Below, piece by piece: positions 7,794 through 14,791 of a DNA stretch of 21,346 bases. A program made the position numbers and the translations under genes. Each line of letters opens with the position of its first letter. Position 1 is the first letter of the stretch. The stretch lies in contig JBFKUL010000016.1 of assembly GCA_041635755.1 (NCBI GenBank), positions 1 through 21,346 on the forward strand. The letters are read 5' to 3'. Source of the stretch: JBFKUL01 sp041635755. GTDB lineage: Bacteria; Pseudomonadota; Gammaproteobacteria; Burkholderiales; SG8-39. The notes below the pieces were generated by a model. The model was not told the DNA's origin, made no database searches, and saw nothing but the letters and a program-made list of their open reading frames with translations.

Positions 7794-8693
7794 GTGATCG
7801 AGCTTCCGTTTCACAGCCCCGCGGGCTACGTGCATCTCACCGAGGCCGAAGCTGCGCACGAGGGCCACTGGTTCGTGTTCCGCGGCGACCAGCTGCTGGT
7901 CGAAATTGGCCCGCTGAGCCCCGAACCGACCGACGACCCGCGGGTGCGCGCGCGCCCGAGCTGGGCGCGGGTGCCCTTCGGCGCGCCACCCGCGGCGCTC
8001 GCCGGATCGCTTGCCCGCACGCTCTATCTTGGGCGCATCGGCGAGGCGCACTTCTACGCCGCGGAAGCGCCGCTCGAGGCAGCCCCGCCGCCGGGCACCC
8101 ACTGGGAAGGGCTGCGGACGCTGTTTTCGGTGCTCGAGGACTCCCACTTCGCACTCGCAGGTCGCGCCCTGCAGCTGGTCGATTGGGACCGCACGCACCA
8201 GTTCTGCGGGCGCTGCGGCACCCCGACGGTGCCCAAGCTCGGGGAGCGGGTGCGCGTGTGCCCGGCGTGCCGGCTCTCGGCGTACCCGCGCGTGGCGCCC
8301 GCCGTCATGGCACAGGTGCGCCGCGGTCGCGAGTTGCTGCTCGCGAGGAGCCCGCATTTTCCGCCGGGCATGTACAGCGCGCTCGCCGGCTTCGTCGAGC
8401 CCGGCGAGTCGCTCGAGCAGTGCCTGCGTCGAGAGGTGCTGGAGGAGGTCGGCGTCGAGGTCACCAACCTTTCCTACCTCGTAAGTCAGCCCTGGCCGTT
8501 CCCGCACTCGCTCATGATTGCCTTCACCTGCGACTGGGCGGCGGGCGAGATCCGGCGCCAGGAGGACGAAATCGAGGCCGCAAACTGGTTTGATGTATTC
8601 CATTTACCGAAACTTCCTAGTAAAATCTCGGTCGCTCGACGCCTGATCGATGCGGTAGCAGGGCAGATTCGGCGCGAGATTGATAACGGGTGA
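7794..8693 (+). CDS. nudC: NADH pyrophosphatase (NudC-type Nudix hydrolase, zinc-ribbon)
   Basis: This 299-residue enzyme hydrolyses NAD(H) to NMN(H) and AMP, and NudC homologues also remove NAD caps from RNA. Three diagnostic parts are seen in order. A four-cysteine zinc ribbon has Cys138 and Cys141 in FCGRCG and Cys156 and Cys159 in CPAC. A complete Nudix box starts at Gly199 and includes REVLEEVG. The NudC hallmark SQPWPFP (231-237) fixes NADH specificity within the superfamily. The N-terminal domain (1-130) is variable, as usual. The start codon is GTG; no Met exists in frame before residue 172, so this start is well supported even though no ribosome site is visible. The gene is divergent from tkt. 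Confidence 0.95.
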   Translation: MIELPFHSPAGYVHLTEAEAAHEGHWFVFRGDQLLVEIGPLSPEPTDDPRVRARPSWARVPFGAPPAALAGSLARTLYLGRIGEAHFYAAEAPLEAAPPPGTHWEGLRTLFSVLEDSHFALAGRALQLVDWDRTHQFCGRCGTPTVPKLGERVRVCPACRLSAYPRVAPAVMAQVRRGRELLLARSPHFPPGMYSALAGFVEPGESLEQCLRREVLEEVGVEVTNLSYLVSQPWPFPHSLMIAFTCDWAAGEIRRQEDEIEAANWFDVFHLPKLPSKISVARRLIDAVAGQIRREIDNG

Positions 8694-8781
8694 CGGCCTT
8701 CACGGCGCTTCAAGAGGCGGCGCGGGGCGGCCCAAGAGGGGTTCTGCACGAATTGAACGAGTCGCACACTTTTCGTTTTTT

Positions 8782-8793
8782 CGCCGCGAGGCG
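8782..8793 (+). promoter_or_regulatory. Small GNRA-capped hairpin in the speD-speE leader
   Basis: CGCC-GCGA-GGCG forms a 4-bp GC stem with a GCGA (GNRA-type) tetraloop. It directly precedes the terminator hairpin. Its loop and 3' arm (8786-8793) can alternatively pair with the 3' arm of the terminator (8831-8839). Confidence 0.5.
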
Positions 8794-8798
8794 TAACG

Positions 8799-8845
8799 GA
8801 AGGGCGCAGCCTGGTGAGAGCGCTGGGTTGCGCCTTCGCTTTTTT
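8799..8845 (+). terminator. Intrinsic terminator or attenuator hairpin in the speD-speE leader
   Basis: The 5' arm at 8799-8811 (GAAGGGCGCAGCC) pairs with 8826-8837 (GGTTGCGCCTTC). The stem has 12 pairs, one of them a G-T wobble, with one bulged G at 8804 and a 14-base loop. Two bases later comes a run of six T (8840-8845). It lies 106 bases after the nudC stop and ends 14 bases before the next start codon. It may simply end nudC transcripts, but its position inside the next gene's leader suggests attenuation. Confidence 0.7.
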
Positions 8846-8859
8846 CGGGGGGAACGGAA

Positions 8860-10125
8860 ATGAACGGTCTGCATCTCATCGGTGACCTGAGCGGGTGCCG
8901 CTGCGATCCGCAGCTCCTTCTGGACTGCGACAGCTTCCGCGCGAAGTGCGGCGAGTTCGTGCGCGACTCGGGATTGACCACCATGGACATGACCTTCCAC
9001 CAGTTCGACGGTGGAGGGTTCACCGGCACCGTGGTGCTGGCCGAGTCCCATGTGGCGATCCACACCTGGCCGGAACGCGCCGGCTTGACGCTCGACGTCT
9101 ACGTCTGCAACTACAGCGCCGACAACTCCGCCAAGGCGAACAGGCTGTTCGACGCCATCGTCGCGTACTTCCAGCCCATGGAGGTGGCCAAGCACGCCAT
9201 CGACCGGGGCGAGCACCTGCTGATGGAGCCGCTGAACGAGACTACGGGCTTCTACATCAAGGCGCACCGCCAGCTGGGCGAGTGGCAGACCCGCTACCAG
9301 AAGATGGCGATCTACGAGACCGGGCAGTACGGCAAGCTGTTCCGTCTCGATGGGTACAACATGACCTCCGAGAAGGAGGAGTTCGTCTATCACGAGAATT
9401 TGATTCACCCGGCGCTCACCGCGCACGCCGCACCCAAGCGGGCATTGATCATCGGCGGTGGCGATGGCGGCTCTTCCGAGGAAGTGCTCAAGCATCCCTC
9501 GATCGAGCAAGTCACGATGGTCGAGATCGACCCGGACGTGATTAAGGTCGCGAAAGAGCACTTCGGAGCGGTGCACAATGGCGTGTTCGATCACCCGAAG
9601 CTTCGCGTTCTGATCGAGGACGGGCTGCGCTACGTGCGCGAGACGCCCGAGAAATTCGACTTGATCGCGCTCGACCTGAACGACCCGATGGGGCCGGCGG
9701 AGGCGCTTTACTCGACCGAGTACTTCCAGAGCTGCCGCCAGGCGCTCGCGCCGGGCGGCGCGTTCGTGCTGCATATCGGCTCGCCCGTGGCGCGCCCCGA
9801 GCGCGTGGCCGAGCTCGCTCAGCGCCTGAACGGCGTCTTCCGCATCGTCCGTCCCTACACGATGTACATTCCGCTCTACGGGTCGCTCTGGGCGATGGCG
9901 GTGTGCTCCGACAAGCTCGATCCGAAGGCGTTCACCGCCGACGAGATCGACCGGCGCATCGAGCAGCGCAAGATCTCGGAACTGCGCTTCTACAACGGCG
10001 AGACGCACGAAGGCGTGTTCGCGCTGCCGAATTACGTGCGCGACCTCGTGATGCCGCTGCGGGTCAAGCAGACCGGCCGCGGACGGCGCTTGGGCGTGGT
10101 GCGGGCGGCCGCCGCCGGCAAATAG
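8860..10125 (+). CDS. speD-speE: Fused S-adenosylmethionine decarboxylase - spermidine synthase
   Basis: This 421-residue protein carries two polyamine enzymes in one chain. Residues 1-115 form a prokaryotic class AdoMet decarboxylase: ESHVAIHTWPE contains the autocleavage Ser63, which would become the pyruvoyl cofactor, and His68. Cys83 lies in VYVCNY. These are the same three numbers as in the Thermotoga enzyme as I remember it. Residues about 120-400 form spermidine synthase: LIIGGGDGGSSEEVLKH (197-211) binds decarboxylated AdoMet, VEID (221-224) contacts the nucleoside, and LDLNDPMGPAEALY (271-284) holds the catalytic aspartates. The fusion would pass decarboxylated AdoMet straight to the aminopropyl transfer onto putrescine. 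A G-rich ribosome site (GGGGGGAACGG) precedes the ATG. The frame is continuous with no stop between the domains. Confidence 0.95.
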   Translation: MNGLHLIGDLSGCRCDPQLLLDCDSFRAKCGEFVRDSGLTTMDMTFHQFDGGGFTGTVVLAESHVAIHTWPERAGLTLDVYVCNYSADNSAKANRLFDAIVAYFQPMEVAKHAIDRGEHLLMEPLNETTGFYIKAHRQLGEWQTRYQKMAIYETGQYGKLFRLDGYNMTSEKEEFVYHENLIHPALTAHAAPKRALIIGGGDGGSSEEVLKHPSIEQVTMVEIDPDVIKVAKEHFGAVHNGVFDHPKLRVLIEDGLRYVRETPEKFDLIALDLNDPMGPAEALYSTEYFQSCRQALAPGGAFVLHIGSPVARPERVAELAQRLNGVFRIVRPYTMYIPLYGSLWAMAVCSDKLDPKAFTADEIDRRIEQRKISELRFYNGETHEGVFALPNYVRDLVMPLRVKQTGRGRRLGVVRAAAAGK

Positions 10126-10151
10126 CGCACCGGCAGCAAAAACAGCAAGAA

Positions 10152-10175
10152 AAAGGGGCGCCGAGGCGCCCCTTT
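10152..10175. terminator. Bidirectional intrinsic terminator
   Basis: AAAGGGGCG-CCGAG-GCGCCCCTTT forms an almost perfect GC stem flanked by A residues on the left and T residues on the right, with a CGAG tetraloop. It lies between the converging stops of speD-speE (10125) and the aminotransferase (10190). The A-run (10150-10154) becomes a T-run for the minus-strand transcript, so it can serve both. Confidence 0.88.
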
Positions 10176-10189
10176 CTACGTCCGGAGAC

Positions 10190-11530
10190 TTAGGGCAGCG
10201 ACTTCAGAACGGCACGTGCGTGCTCGAACAACTGGTCGATCTGCGCTTTCTCGATGATCAGCGGGGGCGCGAACGCCAGGATATCGGCGGTGACCCGGAC
10301 GTACAAACCGCTTTCGAAGGCACGCACGTGCGCTTCGAAGCCGCGCGCGCCGACCGCGCCCGTCCGCGGTGCCAGCTCGATCGCCGCGATTAGGCCGATG
10401 TTACGGATGTCGATGACGTTCGGCAGTCCCTTGAGCGCATGGGCCTGCTCCTCCCAGTAGGGCTCGAGTTCCTTGACGCGGGTCAGCAGGCCCTCCTCCT
10501 GGTAGACCTGCAGGGTCGCCAGTCCCGCGGCACAGGCGACGGGGTGCGCGGAATAGGTGTAGCCATGCGGCATCTCGATCGCGGTGTCCGGGCCGGACAG
10601 AAAAGCCTGATAAAGCTCTTCCTTCATCAGGACCGCGCCCATCGGGACGGTGCCGTTGGTGATGCCCTTGGCGGTGGTGATCAGGTCGGGGGTAACCTTC
10701 AAGCGCTGCGCGGCGAAGGGCTCGCCCAGACGCCCCCAGGCAGTGATCACCTCGTCGAAAATCAGCAGGATGCCGTGCCGGTCGCAGATCTCGCGCAGCC
10801 GCTCGAGGTAGCCCACCGGCGGCACCAGCACGCCGGTCGAACACGCGACCGGCTCGACGATCACCGCGGCGATGGTCGAGGGGTCGTGCAGCTGGCAGAG
10901 CCGCTCGAGGTCGTCGGCAAGCTCGGCGCCGTGCTTGGGTTGGCCGCGCGAGAAGGCGTTGCGCGCGAGGTCGTGCGTATGGCGCATATGGTCGACGCCC
11001 GCGACCAGTGCGCCGAAGATCTTGCGGTTGCCGACGATGCCGCCAACCGCGGTGCCGCCGAAGTTGACGCCGTGATAGCCGCGCTCGCGGCCGATCAGCC
11101 GCACGCGCTGGCCCTCACCGCGCGCGCGGTGATAGGCGATCGCAAGCTTGAGTGCCGTGTCGACCGACTCCGAGCCCGAGTTGGTGAAGAACACTTTCGA
11201 CAGGCCCGGCGGCGCGAGCGCCGCGATCTTGTCAGCAAACTCGAACGCGAGCGGGTGCCCCATCTGGAACGGCGGCGCGAAATCGAGCGTCGCAACGCCC
11301 TTGGCGACGCCCTCGACGATCTTCGGCCGGCAGTGGCCGGCATTGACGCACCACAGCCCTGAGGTGCCGTCGATCAGCTTGCGGCCTTCGGGCGTGTAGT
11401 AATGAATGCCCTCGGCGCGCGAAAGCAGCCGCGGCGACTTCTTGTACTGCCGGTTCGCCGAAAACGGCATGAAGAAGGCCGATTTCTCCAGCGAATGGGT
11501 GACGGTTTCGGGTCGGGCGCGCTCGTTCAT
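10190..11530 (-). CDS. Class III omega-amino acid:pyruvate aminotransferase (beta-alanine:pyruvate type)
   Basis: This 446-residue PLP enzyme moves the terminal amino group of an omega-amino acid such as beta-alanine to pyruvate, giving malonate semialdehyde and alanine. The family's N-terminal GTSGLWCVNAGHCR (55-68) is typical of omega-amino acid:pyruvate transaminases. The cofactor phosphate segment FFTNSGSESVDTALK (114-128), the pyridine-nitrogen Asp259 in LLIFDEVIT and the Schiff-base Lys288 in TTAKGITNG are all present. The ATG has a strong ribosome site (TAGGAG, about 8 bases). Only 10 bases separate it from the preceding amidohydrolase stop, so the two are co-transcribed. Other amine donors (GABA, polyamines) cannot be excluded from sequence. 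Confidence 0.9.
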   Translation of the reverse strand: MNERARPETVTHSLEKSAFFMPFSANRQYKKSPRLLSRAEGIHYYTPEGRKLIDGTSGLWCVNAGHCRPKIVEGVAKGVATLDFAPPFQMGHPLAFEFADKIAALAPPGLSKVFFTNSGSESVDTALKLAIAYHRARGEGQRVRLIGRERGYHGVNFGGTAVGGIVGNRKIFGALVAGVDHMRHTHDLARNAFSRGQPKHGAELADDLERLCQLHDPSTIAAVIVEPVACSTGVLVPPVGYLERLREICDRHGILLIFDEVITAWGRLGEPFAAQRLKVTPDLITTAKGITNGTVPMGAVLMKEELYQAFLSGPDTAIEMPHGYTYSAHPVACAAGLATLQVYQEEGLLTRVKELEPYWEEQAHALKGLPNVIDIRNIGLIAAIELAPRTGAVGARGFEAHVRAFESGLYVRVTADILAFAPPLIIEKAQIDQLFEHARAVLKSLP

Positions 11531-11540
11531 GGTCGATCTC

Positions 11541-12791
11541 CTAAGCGGCGCTGCGCGCGGCGGCGGCGCGGCCAGCGCGCTCGAGCACCGCATGCAGCAG
11601 GACGTTACAGCCGGCCGCGAGGTCCTCCGGCGTGGCATTCTCGATTTCATTATGGCTGATGCCGCCCTCGCACGGTACGAAGATCATCGCCGTGGGGGCG
11701 ACGCGCGCCACGTACACGGCGTCGTGCGCGGCGCCCGAGACGATGTCGCGGTGTGAGTAGCCGTGCACCTTGGCGCCCGCGCGAACGCCGGCGACCAGCG
11801 CGGAATCGAACTCGCACGGCGGAAAATGCGTGATTTCCTGCAAATCGATCGCGACGCGGCACTCGGCTTCGATCGACCGCAACGACTCGCGAAGCGCCGA
11901 TACCATCTCGAGCAGCGTGTCGTCTTTGGCGTTGCGGAACTCGACGCTCATGCGCACCTCGCCCGGCACGACGTTCCTGGAATTCGGCTTGACTTGCATG
12001 TAGCCTACGGTGCCGCGCGCCGTGTTCGGAAAAGCGTTGGCGATGCGGTTGACCGCGAGCACCACGCGGCTGGCCGCCAGCAGCGCATCCCTGCGCAGGT
12101 TCATCGGCGTCGGGCCGGCGTGCGCGTCCATGCCGGTGACGACCGCGTCGAACCAGCGTTGGCCGAGCGCGCCCTGTACCACGCCGATGGTCGTCTTGGT
12201 GTCTTCGAGCACGGGACCCTGCTCGATGTGCGCCTCGAAGTAGGCGCCGAGCCGGTGCGGCTTCGCACGACCGGCATAGCCGATCTTCTCGAGCGCCTCG
12301 CGCACCGACACCCCGTCGGTGTCCTTCTGCGAGAGCGCATGCTCGAGGGTGAATACCCCCGCGAACACGCCCGAGCCCATCATCACCGGCGTGAAGCGCG
12401 AACCCTCCTCGTTGGTCCACGAAACCACTTCCAGCGGCGCACGCGTCGTAACGCGAGCGTCGTTCAGCGCGCGCACCACCTCGAGACCGGCCATGACCCC
12501 GTAGGCGCCATCGAAACGTCCGCCCGAAGGCTGGCTGTCGAGATGGCTGCCGATCGCGACCGGCGCCGCGGCCGGGTCCGCGCCTGCGCGGCGTGCGAAA
12601 ACGTTGCCGATGGCGTCGACCTCAACCGACATTCCCGCCTCCCGCGCCCAGCGTGAAAACAGCTCGCGCGCCTCGCGGTCGAGCTCGGTGAGTGTCAGCC
12701 GGCGCACGCCGCCCTTGGGCGTGGCACCGATGCGGGCCAGCTCTTCAAGCGAGCGCCATAGCCGCTTGCCGTCGATGCGTGGGATGTCCAT
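11541..12791 (-). CDS. M20-family Zn-dependent N-carbamoyl-amino-acid / beta-ureidopropionase-type amidohydrolase
   Basis: This 416-residue hydrolase belongs to the group containing allantoate amidohydrolase, N-carbamoyl-L-amino acid hydrolase and bacterial beta-ureidopropionase. The dinuclear metal ligands are visible: His83 in GSHLDSQPSGG, Asp94 in GRFDGAYG, Glu129 in TNEEGSRF and His188 in EAHIEQGP, plus a C-terminal His in GGISHNE. The dimerisation lid domain lies between about residues 205 and 320. I chose the ATG at 12791 because the family starts near here. The frame continues to a TTG at 12839 without a better signal, and the ATG itself has a poor ribosome site. With the downstream beta-alanine-type aminotransferase, cleavage of N-carbamoyl-beta-alanine is the most attractive role, but the substrate is inference. 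Confidence 0.88.
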   Translation of the reverse strand: MDIPRIDGKRLWRSLEELARIGATPKGGVRRLTLTELDREARELFSRWAREAGMSVEVDAIGNVFARRAGADPAAAPVAIGSHLDSQPSGGRFDGAYGVMAGLEVVRALNDARVTTRAPLEVVSWTNEEGSRFTPVMMGSGVFAGVFTLEHALSQKDTDGVSVREALEKIGYAGRAKPHRLGAYFEAHIEQGPVLEDTKTTIGVVQGALGQRWFDAVVTGMDAHAGPTPMNLRRDALLAASRVVLAVNRIANAFPNTARGTVGYMQVKPNSRNVVPGEVRMSVEFRNAKDDTLLEMVSALRESLRSIEAECRVAIDLQEITHFPPCEFDSALVAGVRAGAKVHGYSHRDIVSGAAHDAVYVARVAPTAMIFVPCEGGISHNEIENATPEDLAAGCNVLLHAVLERAGRAAAARSAA

Positions 12792-12920
12792 GCGTACGCG
12801 TGGTAAGGCCGATCCGGTGAAGCTTACCGTAACCCGCAATCACCTATCTGCGGCGGCGCAATAAAATCCAGACACCCCCGACCTACAGGCATTTTGCGCC
12901 GCGCGCTTACTTCGAGAAGC

Positions 12921-13769
12921 CTAGCCGGGATGGGCGACGATGCGTTGGCGTTGCTCGCCCAGGCCGCGGATGCCCAGCGAGACCTCGTCGCCGGGCTTGA
13001 GGAACACAGGCTCGGGCTTGACACCCATGCCCACGCCCGGCGGCGTGCCGGTGGTGATGATGTCGCCCGGCAGCAGCGTCATGTACTGGCTTACATAGGA
13101 AACGAGGTGGGCGACGCCGAAGATCATGGTGCGCGTGTTGCCGGTCTGCATGCGCTTGCCATTCACGTCGAGCCACATGTCGAGCACCTGCGGATCGGGA
13201 ATCTCGTCGGTCGTCACCAGCCATGGCCCGATCGGGCCGAAGGTGTCGCAGCCCTTGCCCTTGTCCCATTGCGAGGATTGCATCTGGAACGCACGCTCCG
13301 AGACGTCGTTGACCACGCAGTACCCTGCGACGTATTGGAGCGCCTTCGCCTCGGACACATACTGCGCCTTGGTTCCGATCACCACCCCGAGCTCGGCCTC
13401 CCAGTCGAGCTTGGTCGAGCGCCTGGGCTGGAGGGTGTCGTCGTTCGGTCCGCAGATCGAGGTGGTCGCCTTCATGAAAATGATCGGCTCACTGGGGATC
13501 GGCAGGTTCGATTCCTTCGCGTGATCGCTGTAGTTCAGTCCGATGGCGACGAATTTTCCGATCCCCACGTAGGGCACGCCGAAGCGGGGACCGCCGTTGA
13601 CCACCGGCAACGACTCCGGCTTCACGCTGGAGAGCATCTTCAAGCCGCGAGGCGAGATCTCCTTCGGCCCGATCTGCTCGACGATCTTGGACAGATCGCG
13701 CAGCCGCCCCGAGCCGTCGATCATGCCCGGCTTCTCGAACCCGTTCTTGCCGTAGCGACAGAGTTTCAT
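12921..13769 (-). CDS. Fumarylacetoacetate hydrolase family protein, probable 2,4-diketo-3-deoxy-sugar-acid hydrolase
   Basis: This 282-residue FAH-fold protein has the metal-binding carboxylates Glu124 and Glu126 in DWEAELGVVIG and Asp155 in VVNDVSERAFQ. KGCDTFGPIGPW and the C-terminal GTPPGVGMG loop are also typical. The subfamily includes hydrolases that split 2,4-diketo-3-deoxy-fuconate, -rhamnonate or -pentonate into pyruvate plus lactate or glycolate, as well as proteins often mislabelled ureidoglycolate lyase. The upstream co-directional gene encodes a DHRS6-like keto-deoxy-aldonate dehydrogenase, which favours the diketo-acid hydrolase role. The ATG has AAAGGG about 9 bases upstream. 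The 126-base gap to the dehydrogenase contains two inverted repeats. Confidence 0.88.
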   Translation of the reverse strand: MKLCRYGKNGFEKPGMIDGSGRLRDLSKIVEQIGPKEISPRGLKMLSSVKPESLPVVNGGPRFGVPYVGIGKFVAIGLNYSDHAKESNLPIPSEPIIFMKATTSICGPNDDTLQPRRSTKLDWEAELGVVIGTKAQYVSEAKALQYVAGYCVVNDVSERAFQMQSSQWDKGKGCDTFGPIGPWLVTTDEIPDPQVLDMWLDVNGKRMQTGNTRTMIFGVAHLVSYVSQYMTLLPGDIITTGTPPGVGMGVKPEPVFLKPGDEVSLGIRGLGEQRQRIVAHPG

Positions 13770-13821
13770 CTTGTTGGCCCTTTCACGAAACGCCTCGAAT
13801 TCGGATGCTGCGGAAATTGGC

Positions 13822-13839
13822 AGCGTTTGCTGGAACGCT
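13822..13839. repeat. Inverted repeat upstream of the FAH-family gene
   Basis: AGCGTT and AACGCT are perfect 6-base arms separated by 6 bases. They lie 53-70 bases upstream of the FAH-family ATG, a suitable place for an operator. The regulator is unknown. Confidence 0.4.
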
Positions 13840-13859
13840 TCTTCTGAACGTCACGGGCG

Positions 13860-13879
13860 GCGATGCGGCGCCGCATCGC
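13860..13879. repeat. Perfect 20-base palindrome between the dehydrogenase and hydrolase genes
   Basis: The sequence is self-complementary over all 20 bases, centred on GGCGCC, and lies 16 bases after the dehydrogenase stop codon. There is no T-run, so it is not an intrinsic terminator. It could be a protein-binding dyad or an mRNA stem. Confidence 0.6.
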
Positions 13880-13895
13880 AGCACCGCGCCGTTCA

Positions 13896-14636
13896 TCATA
13901 TGGTCATGCCGCCGTCGATCGAATACATGTTGCCGGTGGCGAACAGTGACTCGTCGGAAGCGAGGAACACCAGGATGCCGGTGATGTCGTCCACTGTGCC
14001 GAGCCGCCCCATCGGCTGGCGGGCGATGAAGTCCTTCTTCGCCTGCACCGGGTCGGCGAAAGCGTTAATGCGATCGTGCAGCGACGGTGTATCGACCGTG
14101 CCCGGGCCGATGCAGTTGCAGCGAATGCCCTGCTTGACGAAATCGGCCGCGATCGACTTGGTGAGACCGATCACCGCCGCCTTGGTGGCGCCGTAGACGA
14201 AGCGGTTGGGCAGCCCCTTTACGCTCGAGGCGATCGAGGACATGTTGACGATCGAGCCCTTGCCCTTCTTCAGCATGCCGGGCAGGAAGGCGCGCGTCAC
14301 GAGGTACATCGACTTCACGTTCAGGTTGAAGCTGAAATCCCAGTCCTTCGGCGTGCAATCGATGATCGTGCCGTGATGCACGAACCCGGCGCAGTTGAAT
14401 AGCACGTCGATCGGACCGACCTCGGCCGCGACTTTCGAGATCGCCGCTTCGTCGGTGACATCGAGCGGACGCGTCTTGATGCCCTGCTTGCCCTCGATCT
14501 CGGCGAGCGCCTTCTTGTTGATGTCGCTCGCCCACACCTGCGCACCCTCACGTGCGAAGGCGAGCGCGCTGGCGCGCCCGATGCCCTGACCGGCCGCGGT
14601 GACGAATGCGACCTTGCCTGCCAGTCTGCCAGCCAT
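13896..14636 (-). CDS. DHRS6-like short-chain dehydrogenase, probable 2-keto-3-deoxy-aldonate 4-dehydrogenase
   Basis: This 246-residue classical SDR has the NAD-binding TAAGQGIG (13-20), Asp38 at the end of the second strand (NAD preference), NCAG (81-84), and catalytic Ser134, Tyr148 and Lys152 in YGATK. It is strikingly close in wording to mammalian DHRS6/BDH2 (for example AGFVHHGT, NLNVKSMYL, GPGTVDTPSL). The group includes bacterial 2-keto-3-deoxy-L-fuconate and -pentonate 4-dehydrogenases. Arg145 just ahead of the catalytic Tyr, as in DHRS6, fits a carboxylate substrate. The gene is followed on the same strand by the FAH-family hydrolase. A TATAAT lies 33 bases upstream. A strict 3-hydroxybutyrate dehydrogenase role is the main alternative. 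Confidence 0.9.
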   Translation of the reverse strand: MAGRLAGKVAFVTAAGQGIGRASALAFAREGAQVWASDINKKALAEIEGKQGIKTRPLDVTDEAAISKVAAEVGPIDVLFNCAGFVHHGTIIDCTPKDWDFSFNLNVKSMYLVTRAFLPGMLKKGKGSIVNMSSIASSVKGLPNRFVYGATKAAVIGLTKSIAADFVKQGIRCNCIGPGTVDTPSLHDRINAFADPVQAKKDFIARQPMGRLGTVDDITGILVFLASDESLFATGNMYSIDGGMTI

Positions 14637-14668
14637 GCGGAGTTTCGGTGAGTCGACGGAGGGAAGCG

Positions 14669-14674
14669 ATTATA
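14669..14674 (-). promoter_or_regulatory. -10 element of the short-chain dehydrogenase promoter
   Basis: TATAAT on the minus strand within CTATAATCGCT, the same 11-base string as ahead of tkt. It predicts transcription start near 14662 and a leader of about 26 bases. No clear -35 hexamer is visible. Confidence 0.5.
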
Positions 14675-14762
14675 GCCGAGCGCCTAGAATCGCACGCTTG
14701 ACCGGATCGGGCTGTTTCGCTGCGCGCGGGCGAGCGCGCGGGCCGCATAGCCGCTTGACCAC

Positions 14763-14791
14763 TTGACCACCCGCATGCCCGGGTCTAGGCT
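14763..14791 (+). promoter_or_regulatory. Probable sigma70 promoter of the ABC transporter operon
   Basis: TTGACC (14763-14768) and TAGGCT (14786-14791) are separated by exactly 17 bases. Five of six -35 positions match consensus, and the -10 has the key T, A and final T. Transcription would begin near 14798, run through the regulator remnant and enter the ATPase gene at 15004. The octamer TTGACCAC is repeated in tandem here (14755-14770), and another TTGACC lies at 14698-14703. Confidence 0.5.

Noticed and set aside
7671..8603. Extension of the transketolase frame to a 980-residue protein
   Set aside because: The extra part is antisense to nudC and unlike any transketolase domain. The normal N-terminus starts at MTTKATHREL.
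8753..8863. A TTG-initiated 36-codon frame in the speD-speE leader whose TGA overlaps the ATG (ATGA), a possible leader peptide
   Set aside because: It has a rare start codon at poor distance from any ribosome site and Arg/Phe-rich content explained by the hairpin sequence. It is worth recalling only if the attenuator is confirmed.
8710..10008. A 432-codon open frame antisense to the speD-speE fusion
   Set aside because: It has no family features and its composition mirrors the complementary strand of a convincing gene.
12840..12920. A terminator or promoter between the FAH-family gene and the amidohydrolase
   Set aside because: I see only a short AT-rich patch near 12860-12868, with no stem plus T-run and no -35/-10 pair at proper spacing.
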